Source: Bombyx mori (Eukaryota > Arthropoda > Insecta > Lepidoptera > Bombycidae). Taken from it: a stretch of DNA of 64,000 nucleotides. Location: contig NC_085117.1 in assembly GCF_030269925.1 (NCBI RefSeq), positions 2,604,001 through 2,668,000 of the forward strand, in the 5' to 3' direction. Positions 11,901 to 23,900 of this stretch are shown here, one piece after another; the stretch's first letter is position 1; each line of letters begins with the position of its first letter. A program made the translations under genes and the position numbers. The notes beneath the pieces were generated by a model. The model saw only the letters and a list, made by a program, of their open reading frames with translations. It did not search any database and had not been told where the DNA came from.

Positions 11901-14900
11901 ATGAGTTCTGAGACACATTTTATGTAGGACTTTTTGTGGGTCATGTGGTATTTGTCTAATTTCATAGATGATATTTTTATAGTTACGTCTATGGACTCAT
12001 GTGATCGCTTAGCATCAGCTGAAAAAAAACATATAATTGACGAACACTTAAACTCGTGGTCGCACCACGCTCGGGTGTCCATAATTTTATGGGGACTTTT
12101 AAAATTTTCAATTTATAACATTTTCGACGATCGATATTAAGAAACTTTATCTAAATACTAGCTGACCCGGCAGACTTCGTAGTGCCTCAATCGATAAATA
12201 AAAGACCCTAAACTTTTGTATAGAATAAATATAAAACAAACAAAAGGAATCCGTCCGACGGGGGACACATCAAAGGAAAAACAAAATTGTTATTTTTATT
12301 TAATTCCGAGCATTTTCATATTTATCTACCTTTTAAACCTACTCTGGACTTCCACAAATAATTCAAGACCAAAATTAGCCAAATCGGTCCAGCCGTTCTC
12401 GAGTTTTACCGAGACTAACGAACAGCAATTCATTTTTATATATAGAGATAGATTATCCAGGGTCATAGCTCCTTCTACGCGTTGCCCCGGACTAAACCCG
12501 TCGTCCCATAGACTTTTACCTCTTTAACAACCCTCGGAGTGACCATCATGTGGAAGGTCCTCTCCATATATCCACCTCTGATCATCCAATTCTTTCGCGT
12601 CACGTTCCTGACCACTCTATCAGACCACTTGTGTATCTGCAGCCTGTAAAATGGATGTCGTTTTAACGAGAACAAAGCGGATGACGGTTTAGCCACAAGT
12701 GACGTCACGATGCGTCAACCAAAAATAAATCCATAGACATATATTATTGTAATGATTTCTTTAAACAAACATCCCTTTTAAATGATTCTTGTCCACCTGA
12801 TGGTTGTCTGGAAGAGATCGCTGTTATCGATAAGACAGTCACTTTTACTTCTTTGTATTAATTTTTCGCATTTTTTGGTTTGTTTTGTGTACAACAAAGC
12901 ATACTCCTTCTCTCTCTCTCTCTTTTTCTTTCTCTAGTATTAAAGTTAGAATTATGTGATCCTCTATCCGTTTTAATGTTTTCATTTTAAATGTCATACT
13001 TGTATACGAGCTGAGACTGAGAGACGCTAATTTCAAAAAAGGTGTATTTTTTTTAATATTTTAAAAAAGTTGACGGTAGTTCGAAAAATTCTTTAATATC
13101 GACTATGGAGGGTAGAAGTAAGAAGCGCCATCTTGTATAGGGGACAAGTTGAATAAGTGTCGACATATAAACAGCGGGGTATTGTCGGAAGACTCACCGA
13201 TATAGCGCTAGTGTGGGAAGTGGAAACGATGTGAATATAGCAGTTTTAAACAGAGTGAAGTGTGTTGGGTTGAAGTTAAGTGTGCAGGTTAATGGCGTCG
13301 TTTTCAAAATCTTTCCACTTGCTACAGTGGCGCCACCTTAATTGGCTTCCTTTCAGTGGACTGTTTAATATACTGAAATGGTGTTCGTTACTTCTACCCT
13401 CCATAAGATAATATAAACACTATTGTTAAATTGGTAGCGTGGTTCAGTTCTTCCGCGGACGTATGAGGCCTGTCACTCTTAAGTATCCTACAGCCTTAAC
13501 TCAACACTCACTCCTCATCCAATGGTGGATTCCCGGTGTCAGGTCTTCTTTCGGTCAGGGGCTCGCCGTTGTCGTCTCTGAAAAATTTGGTGCTATTAGA
13601 GACCTAGACCCTTAAAGTCCTAGTCTTAAAGGACATCGTGATCCCTCGCGAATGGGTTTTGAAGAACTCACAGGCTGATGATGCGTCCTCAGAGATCCTT
13701 GGACGATTACTTGTCAATTATAGTCCAGGTGGCATGATTTGAGTGAAACTCTACTGGTTTTTTGGCGAAATACAATTAAATCTTTTTTGTTCCTACGTAT
13801 TCTAGTAATTTCGAGGGGTCATACTAGATTCACCGAGCAAATAGGTGAGCTCACGGAACTCTAACCTGAGGACGTTGCCACCACGGCACCACTAGCCCTA
13901 GCAAGAGCAGTGCTTCGCAGAATCTACCACGGGATCGGAAACGCGACCCACTGAGAAGATCCGGCGAGAAACTCAGTGGGCTCTGTCTGTGGGTTAATTC
14001 ACTAAAGGCACCGTTCGTGGATCTAGAGGATACGAAATGACTTATTAAAGGTTTTTTTTCCTACCTAAGATGATGGTCTTGAGAGACCACTTCAGCGTAA
14101 CCTTAACTAGTATGAGAGCTCACGAGGCTCAAACCTGACGATGTTGCTGACACTGGCCTTAGTAAGAGCAATGCTTGCTAGAATCTACTTCAATCTACCA
14201 CCGGATCGGAAACGCGACCCACTAAGATGATCCGGCGAGAAACTCCGTGAGCTGTGTCTGTGGGTTAGTTTACTAAGGGCACCGTTAGTGGATCTGAAGG
14301 ATGCGAATTGACTTATTGAAACAAAAATCATTTCCCTTATATACAATTAGGGAACAGACATCTATTTGGCGACATTTAAATAATTCTGGCTGGCACGATT
14401 AATACATCGTAACCCCTTAATCGCAGAAGTCGTTCCTGAGCACTCGTTAGCTTAGACCCAGTCGCGTCGCTCGACACGAACACAATGGACGCCCAACGAA
14501 TTAATCTTTAGAGGCGTTCTTGATGTTTCTTACCTGTAAAACGCGAACAGAGACACACTGAAGCCCAGAGCGTGCAGCATCTCGTGTTTGACGGTCGAAA
14601 GGACCGACGGTAAGTCGCGGTATTTGGTCGACAGTTCGGCCGGACAGAAATTCGCGTGACCAGCCACCGGCCTGGGGAGGGTTAGCAAAACAGTAACATC
14701 GTGTAATAAAAATCAAACCCGCAAAATTATAATTTGCGTAATTACTGGTGGTAGGACCTCTTGTGAGTCCGCGCGGATGGGTACCGCCACCCCGCCCATT
14801 TCTGTCGTGAAGCAGTAATGCGTTTCGGTTTGAAGGGTGGGGCAGCCGTTGTAACTATACTGAGGCCTTAGAACTTATATCTCAAGGTGGGTGGCGCATT

Positions 14901-17900
14901 TACATAGTAGATGTCTATGGCCTCCAGTAACCACTTAACACCAGGTGGGCTGTGAGATCATCCACCCATCTAAGCAATAAAAAAAAAATGAAGATGATTA
15001 ATTTGGGACATTAATCAACTGGGATGAATTAAATGAAATGAGATGATATTATATGGGATGAAATTTATAATCTCAGTAAAATGGTGGTCATTTACTAAGA
15101 TTTTTTTCAGTGGACTTTTTGGAGGATCCCGAGAAGTTAGTTACGTCCAGCAGCTTTAGTTTCATTTTCCCACACTTGTGCACTTTCACAGATACTAAAC
15201 AGTTAATAAACCGCCGTTATTACACATTCAAACCTAAAGAAACACAAAATAGACCAAATAAAACAAATCACACAACTTCACTCCTCGCGTTCCCACCAAA
15301 TAGTTAAATTACGTAGCGTCATTAATATGATATCTACCCACATATTGAATTAATTTTGTTGGAGATGCGTATTTTTTGTTATTACGAACGGCTATTGTAA
15401 TACTATGGAGACATTGGTTTAAACGACATTTTTACAACCTTACAGAAGAGCCTTCTAAAGTTTAAAATTTAGAAAAAATATTATGACAAATAAAAAACTT
15501 ATTCAGCTATTACAATGAAGTAAACTTAATTGAAATTCAATTAGAAACATCGAACTCTTGAAGCTAATACCAAATAAAACGGAAATTTAATTACAAAGAT
15601 AAATGTCACTTACATCAAATATCCTTTCACAGTAAATCAACACCCTGTATTTCCTCAACACCCTATATAATTTTACACACAAATTCACCAACACAACGAA
15701 TTTTCGAATCAATCATACTATATGTAATGTATATGTAACTATACTGAGACCTTAGAACTTACATCTCAAGGTGGGTGGCGCATTTAAGTTGTAAATGTCT
15801 ATGGGCTCCAGTAACCAATTAGCCCCAGGTGAGCTCGTCCACCCATCTAAGCAATAAAAAAAAACCTTCAGGGAATAACACCTATAATTCTTCAGGGAAA
15901 ATCAACACCCTGTATATTCCAAGATACCTACCTGTCCAAAGCCGACTCCTGTTGGCAGTGTGACGCGTAGGCCACCGTGAGACCCCGCCGGCATCTCTCC
16001 GTCTCCACGGCGCTGACGTAGAGCATGAAGTCAGTATCCTTCACGCCGACCGGCTCCGAATCCTCATCGATAACTGGTGATGTTAGAAAAGACTTCACTT
16101 ACCACACGTACAGGGTGTGCAAAAACCGGATAACACGAAAGTGTAGTAAAAATCAGACCCGCAAAGTTATAATTTGCGTAATCACTGGTGGTAGGACGTC
16201 TTGTGAGTCCGCACGGGTAGGTACCACCGCCCTGCCTATTTCTACCGTGAAGCAGTAACGCGGTTTAATCCGAGGCCAGGCCAGCCGTTGTACTGTAAAA
16301 ATGAGACCTAAGAACTAATATCTCAAGATGGGTGGCGGCATTTAAGCGTTAGATGTCTATGGGCTCCGGTAACCACTTAACAGCATGTGGGCCGTGAGCT
16401 CGTCCATGGACCTAAGCAATGAAAAATAAATAAATAAAAAACTTACCATCGCTTCGTTCGTCGAGATTGTTCTCGCTGACTTCTGTAGCTGGTTCATCAT
16501 CCGGAGGGGGCTGGTAGCGAGGTAGCGCCCGGCAGTCGTGGCCGGTGCTATTACAGACATAGCAAGGCTAGGAAGAAATGGTTCATCAATAATACTGTTA
16601 TGCCGGTACGAGTAACGCCATCTATCGCCAAATAGCCGCACGAATTACGAAGGTACTATCGAGAAGATACTACGAAGGTACTACTAAGGTAAGATCGAGA
16701 GGTACAACGCCATCTATTGTCATTGATAGCAAAAACACACATCGAAGTTACTCGACTTGCTCAGAATGTACTCAATAAACCTAGGAATATCGTATCGACT
16801 ATAAAAGCGTTGCAGAGATGGCACGAAGTCAATTAGTAATCGGAACTACCCGAAGCGAAACGGCAAAGGGATCCCCTGAAGCGAAGCGGAAGAAGCGAAT
16901 TGAGAATAATAAAGTGAGTGTTCTAAGTGATAAATACAGGTTTAATTTGTACTTCGGTAGAATTTTATTTATCGCGAACCTCAGCGCGTAACTATACGTC
17001 AGTGACTTTTGTTCGATTATACCTTAATATAAAAAAATATATAGAAACTGATAAACATAAAAAAATCTGAAAATAGCCAAGGTAAATAATGCTCTACCCC
17101 TCTCTCAGAGTCTCAAACGGAGATGGGCTGGCCATGTTGGGAGATACGGATATCGATGGACAATAATTAACACCACAAAATGGAAAGGACCGCAGGGCGT
17201 GAGAAGTAAAGGGCGCCCGGCTGCCAGGTGGCAGGACGAGATTGTATCCAAAGCAGGAAGAGACTGGACGACCACTGCTAAAAATGGAATTCATTGGAGG
17301 AGACTTTTACCCTGAGGGAGTACACATTAGGAGATTAAATTGGACGAGCAGTAGATGTATTATGGTTAATTAGTAATATAATACTAATTTAATTAAGCTC
17401 TATCTAATTATTGTGGAATCATATAAAGCTTTTAAGCTATTGCATAGCTTTTATCGCGGGATTTGAGCGCGGTGACCGAATCAAGAAATTCCGTAACGAA
17501 AATAAAACCTAATACTTTTATAATATAACCTAATACTCCGCCTACCATGTAGCTGGCGTTCAACACATTCACACGTTGCGCTTGTGAATAAGCGCGCGGC
17601 GTGACGTCGCACTGCATGCGCATCATGAAAAATCTGCCCATCTCTCTCTCGCGCGGTCTAGCTTATGCTACAGCTACAGTTAATGTTTTGCTTTTGTTAA
17701 TATTTATAAATATAGTGTGGTCTTATTTTATTATTGTTTTAATATTAAATTATTATTGTTTAATTATAATTGCGTAAGTTGAAAAAAAAATGCTATGCAA
17801 TAGCTTTACCGCGGCAGTCCCCGAGTGCCACACATAGTTTATTTTTTACGGGGTATTTTGTAACACGTTGTATAAGAAAACTATATTTAAGTCTTTGACA

Positions 17901-20900
17901 ATAGAACCATAATAAATTCAATGGACTATAGTCGAATTTCGACTACTGAGGGACCACTATTATAATTTAGTGCTTGAAAAAAGAAATAAGCAATTTTTTT
18001 TTTATGTGCGCGTTAAATTATTTCACGTCGAAACTTTACGGGCAAATAAAATCGTTTGCGAAATGTTTTTTTTGCGTAACGCAGGTATGTTTTATTTATT
18101 TATTTATTAGATATTTTAGAAATAGACAACTACAACGTAAATGCGCCACCCACCTTGAGATATAAGTTCTAAGGTCTCAGTATAGTTACAACGGATGCCT
18201 CGCCCTTCAAGCCGAAACTCATTACTGCTTCACGGCAGAAATAGCCAGGGCGGTGGTACCTACCCGTCTGACTCACAAGAGGTCTTACCACCAGTAATTA
18301 CGCAAATTATAATTTTGCGAGTTTGATTTTTATTACACGTTATGTTATTCCTTCACCCAGGAAGTCAATCGTGAACACTTGTTAAGTACGTATTTCATTA
18401 GAAAAATTGGTACCCGCCTGCGGGATTGGAACACCGGTGCATCGCTACATACGAATGCACCGGACGTCTTATCCTTTAGGCTACGACGACTAGTACTTGC
18501 TGTGTTTATGACCAAAGTACATGAGACAGAAGCACCGATTGTAATTGTAAAGGACTGTATTGATATTCAAAACGGTGCGCACAAGGGTATGAATGACTAT
18601 TATGGCGCAGCATCGGAATCCCCGTGGGGACACTAGGGGCCCAGGACGGGGACAAACTTTGAAAAGCGTGGACACTTTTAAAAACGTTAATAGATTAGAG
18701 ATTAGTGTAATATGGTCTTTTTTTAATGATTCTTAAACTAATCGCAGCCCTGGTCTCTTGTCGGATATAAACATTTTTCTCTGTATTCTCTTTTTCTCAT
18801 TTTTCTCTATTCGCTAGTAGCCTAGAAGGCTATTCAAGCTACGCCCGGACGGGTAGGTGAGCTCACGGGCTCAACCTGAGAGAGTAATTGCCCTAGCAAG
18901 AGCAGAATCTACGACCGGGTCGGAATGGCGATCCACTGAGATGACCCGGTGAGAAACTCAGCGGGCAGCATTCAAGAATGTTCTATGCTGGTCTCGATAT
19001 GCCCCATTTGCTATCTGACGACAGATGGTGTTAACAGTTAGAGTGATTCTAACAGTTCGACGCGTGGTACGGTTGGCGGGGATAGATGCTAATCCCAATT
19101 TATGTTTCAGGGTTCTCTCTGCTTATCCTATGTAATATCGCTCACTGTTATGTGCTACTAACGGCAAACGTTGAAGATATAAAAAAACTGGCGAGACGAT
19201 TCGTTTCCGAGTCCTTGGCGGAGAGGATCGCGGATTTTATTGCGACGGCCACTCAGAAGCTGATTAATAACGTGTCGAATGAAAACGGAGCCAACATCCA
19301 AACTGTACACAGTGTATCTGATGAAAATACCAGCGGAACGGACTACGTAGGTCGACAGAGGCAAAAGAAGCCCACGAGCAAAGCAAAGCCCAAAGAATGG
19401 ACCGGAAACGCGTTGAAATATACCGGATTCGAAGACCTCCGTGAGACGGAAGATAAACCGAAATCGAAGCTGCCCTTCTGGGCGAAGAAGCCCAAAAAAG
19501 ACCAGAAGAACATAGAGCCGCAGAGCAGAGACATCAAAAATAATGACGGAACAACACGTCCCATCAAAGCGACTGTTCGCCAGACAAGATTTAAGCAAAA
19601 ACACAGGAAGAAACCCAAGTACGCTGATAAGACTGCTAGGAAATCAAAACCGGCTCTTTCTGGCGACACGCTGGTTGAGAGCATCAAGAAACAATTGATG
19701 ACGACAATCAAAGAAGTTAACTCAGATTCCTCTGAATCCAATGACGTCCAGGACACGAATAGAGATAATACCACCTTAAGAGAAGCCGGAAAGGCTGATT
19801 TCGAAGGTCGAACCGAAACGGTGACCGCAAAGAAAGAGAAGAACGAATTTGATTTGTACGATAATACGAACTATCCGAAAGATTTGGCGGCGACTAGTGG
19901 CGGCGTTAAGTTACCCGCGATGCCACTGATGAAGAGAGGTTGGGGTAATAGAAATAAATCTTGACTTTATTGGGTTTTTTTTAATGTACGTTTTTGGGCA
20001 TAAGGGATTAGTGGGCTTCGGGTGAGTTCAGCCTTATCTGAGGCTCGGGTTTGTTTTTGTTGCCCTTGCAGGCAGATGAGCATACGGCCCACCTGATGGT
20101 GAGTGGTTACCGTAGCCCATAGACTTCAGCAATGCCAGGGGCAGAGCCAAGCCGCTGCCTACCGCGGCTTTTTAGTGACATGGGATTTTAGTCGGTTTTT
20201 CGACATTCACGTTGGGAACCGTAGACCTAAGGGAGATCGAACTGGAAGGTTTTCAAGTATACACCACGCTACTGAGACTACATTTCATTCCATCTCATTT
20301 CCCTTCATTTGATTTCATCCCAATTTAGGAAAATCTCAGATTAAATAAATAATAATAAAATAACTTAATAAATAACTGGGAACGAATCACGCACGAATAT
20401 TCCGGCCCAATTTAGGATTATAATAATAATATACCTAGTCAGGTCATAAGTATTGTCACACAGTAAAAACTTTTCTTTTAGAGTGCTGGACACAAAAAAG
20501 TTTATTGAATTCGAATTTCGAATTGTTCATGAAAATAAAAATGTATACTTTTAGAATTTTTACTAATTTTTAAATATGGAGTGGACGCTTAAAGAAGACC
20601 GTGTTGCAGTTATTGCGTTGCATCGTTGCGGTTACGCGCCAATTCAAATTTTTAACATGCTTCGAATTGTTCGAGATGATACCAGCATCTCGTTTTTACC
20701 ATCGCACCGCCCGCCACCGGAGTAGAGTTCATCCATACTACCTGGAGCCACTGCGTTCATCCACAGTGCGTTTCCAGAGATCTTTTTTGCCACGTACCAT
20801 CCGGCTATGGAATGAGCTCCCCTCCACGGTGTTTCCCGAGCGCTATGACATGTCCTTCTTCAAACGAGGCTTGTGGAGAGTATTAAGCGGTAGGCAGCGG

Positions 20901-23900
20901 CTTGGCTCTGCCCCTGGCATTGCTGAAGTCCATGGGCGACGGTAACCACTCACCATCAGGTGGGCCGTATGCCCGTCTGCCTACAAAGGCAATAAAAAAA
21001 AAAAAAAAAAAAAATGCTGAAAAATTTGAATATAACCAAAAGATTCGTTTATCGTACCATCAAACGATACAATGAAGACTCTAGTGTAGATGACAGGTCA
21101 AGAAGTGGTCGCCCTCGGTCTGTTAGGACTCCAGCAGTGATAAAAGCTGTGAAGGCGCGAATTCAAAGAAATCCCAAACGTAAGCAGAAACTGTTGGCCC
21201 TTCAGATGGGGTTAAGCAGAACCACGGTGAAAAGGGTGTTAAATGAAGACTTAGGGCTTCGGGCATATCGAAGAAAAACAGGACATCGTTTGAATGCTCG
21301 TCTAATGGACCTGAGACTGAAGAGATGCCGCGCTTTGTTGAAGCGGTACGCGGGAAAAAAATATCGGGAAATTCTTTTTTCGGATGAAAAAAATTTTACC
21401 GTAGAAGAGAGCTACAACAAACAAAATGATAAGGTGTACGCACACAGTAGTGAAGAAGCGAGCAACCGTATTCCGCGTGTCCAACGAGGTCATTTTCCAT
21501 CCTCGCTCATGGTATGGTTGGGAATTTCTTATTGGGGCTTAACAGAGGTACATTTTTGTGAGAAAGGTGTAAAAACGAATGCGAAAAAACGAATGAAATA
21601 TATCAAAATACAGTCCTGACGAACCTTGTGGAACCTGTTTCTCATACCATGTTCAATAACAGGCACTGGGTATTCCAATAAGATTCGGCGCCAGCTCATA
21701 GAGCGAAGAGCACACAAGACTGGCTGGCGGCGCGTGAAATCGACTTCATCCGGCACGAAGACTGGCCCTCCTCCAGTCCAGATTTGAATCCGTTAGATTA
21801 CAAGATATGGCAACACTTGGAGGAAAAGGCGTGCTCAAAGCCTCATCCCAATTTGGAGTCACTCAAGACATCCTTGATTAAGGCAGCCGCCGATATTGAC
21901 ATGGACCTCGTTCGTGCTGCGATAGACGACTGGCCGCGCAGATTGAAGGCCTGTATTCAAAATCACGGAGGTCATTTTGAATAAACTTTAGTGTCATAAG
22001 AATCTATGTTTTGTTAAGTTCATTTTGGTATATGAATGGTTACATAATGAATAAACTTGTTTCAATTATTTTACATTAAACATGTGACAGAATTTATGAC
22101 CTGACTAGGTAATATAATAATATTTTATTCAAGCCTCTTAAAATACAAACACGTACAAAAATTCTTAACACTGTGTTATGGGTATCAGAGAATGATAAAC
22201 ATACTTATATAGGTTTTTTTTAAATTAAAACATACATAACAGGAATGCGTTTCTATTTGAAGAGCGGGACAGCCGTTGTAACTATACTGAGACTTTAGAG
22301 CTTATATCTCAAGGTAGGTAGCGGCATTTACGTTGTAGATATCTATGGGCTCCGGTAACCACTTAAGACCAAGTGCCTGTGAGCTAGTCCACCTATCTAT
22401 GCAATAACATAAAATAAAAAGATAATAAACACCCAGACGAAGGGCAAACCAGCCTGATTATCACACGAACGTTTGCCCGATGTGAGAATCGAACCCACGC
22501 CCTTAGCGCAAAAGTCAGGGCCGCTAACTACAGCACTACCAGGTCAGTCATAATGACTAGCACGACCATGAGGAATTAATTGTTTGAGATAGTCCCATCC
22601 TAGCCACTGCGTTCAACCACAGTGCGTTTATAGAGATCTTTTCTGCCACGTACCATCCGGGTTTGGAGAGAACTTCCCTTCACGGTATTTCCCGGGCGCT
22701 ATGACACGTCTTCCTTCAAACGAGGTTTGGAAGACCACTCGGCGATAGGCAGCGGCTTGGTTGTGCCCCTCGAATTGCTGATGTCCACAAGCAACGGGCA
22801 ATAAGGACAATAAAGCCTGTACAAATTACACTGAACTAGCCGTGCTCAGTTTGAAGAGCCATTATAGACTTCGACCTTTGATCACAAGATTGAGGTCGTC
22901 TGTATCACTAAACTCGTCCATCGACCTGTGTGCTTAGTGTGAGTTTTTTAACGTTCTCGATAGCGTAAAAGTTAACTCAAATTTGTATGGAGTTGGAAGG
23001 TTTACCGCTGTTGCAATTGCATTCAAGTTTCAGTTAACTTTTACGCTATCGAAAACGTTAAAAAACTCGCACTAAGAAGCACACTGAGCTATTTATATAT
23101 AATCGACGATCAGAACTTACATTCAAATGCTCCTCTGGTACACGAACCTCTCCACACATCGTTTCATGACTGCACGCGTCTATACAGTGCGATCTGCCGC
23201 CTCGCAGGAAAACTTGGCGTGTCGGACATTTCCTGGAAACAGAGCAGAATCAGTGTGGCTGCGACGGCTTGAGTAGCACCCCCTACCTCTCTCCGTGGGT
23301 GTCGGGAAGGCGACTAAGGGATTCCCTGGAGTATAGGTAGTGGCGTTCGGTGTCGGTTCGTCATTTCGTGGTCTAAAGGATAAAACGTCCGGTGCATTCG
23401 TATGTAGCGATGCACCGGACGGATGTTTGAATCCCGCAGGCGGGTACCAATTTTTCAAATGAAATACGTACTTAACAGATGTTCACGATTGACTTCCACG
23501 GTGAAGGAATGACATCGTGTAATAAAAATTAAACCTACAAAATTATAATTTGCCTAATTACTGACAGGACCTCTTGTGAGTCTGCACGGGTAAGTACCAC
23601 CACCCTGCCTATTTCTGCCGTGAAGCAGTAATGCGTTTCGGTTTGAAGGGTGGGGCAGCCGTTGTAACCATACTGAGACTTTAGAACTTATATCTCAAGT
23701 TGGGTGGCGCATTTACGTTGTAGATGTCTATGGGCTCCAGTAACCACTTAACACCAGGTGGGCTGTGAGCTCGTCCACCCGTTTAAGCAATAAAAAACCG
23801 AATTTTCTACGTCAGTCGCAACCAATTTAACAAGTATTCTGTTATCAAAATTCTAGACACGAGCGTGTGTTGAGATTAGGTTAGGCAAACAATACTGTAA

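Larger units (their letters stand above)
20434..22109 (+). mobile_element. mariner DD37D (maT/Bmmar1-like), dead copy 1
   Basis: Ends in inverted repeats (CCTAGTCAGGTCATAA on both) flanked by TA. The transposase shows an HTH N-terminus ([20 protein letters not shown]), first Asp in [11 protein letters not shown], second in DSAPAHRA and third in PLDYKIW, with 37 residues between the last two. It is broken by a CR1 insertion, a frameshift near 21590 and a CAA-TAA stop just before the second Asp. Confidence 0.92.

Noticed and set aside
13788..14316. Tandem duplication of a host sequence
   Set aside because: The two similar blocks differ throughout and are simply two diverged Jockey tails.
19158..19774. 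Two overlapping minus-strand ORFs of 148 and 143 codons
   Set aside because: Shadow frames of the 292-residue plus-strand ORF.
23368..23440. tRNA-Arg-like sequence
   Set aside because: It is the head of a full-length Bm1-type SINE.
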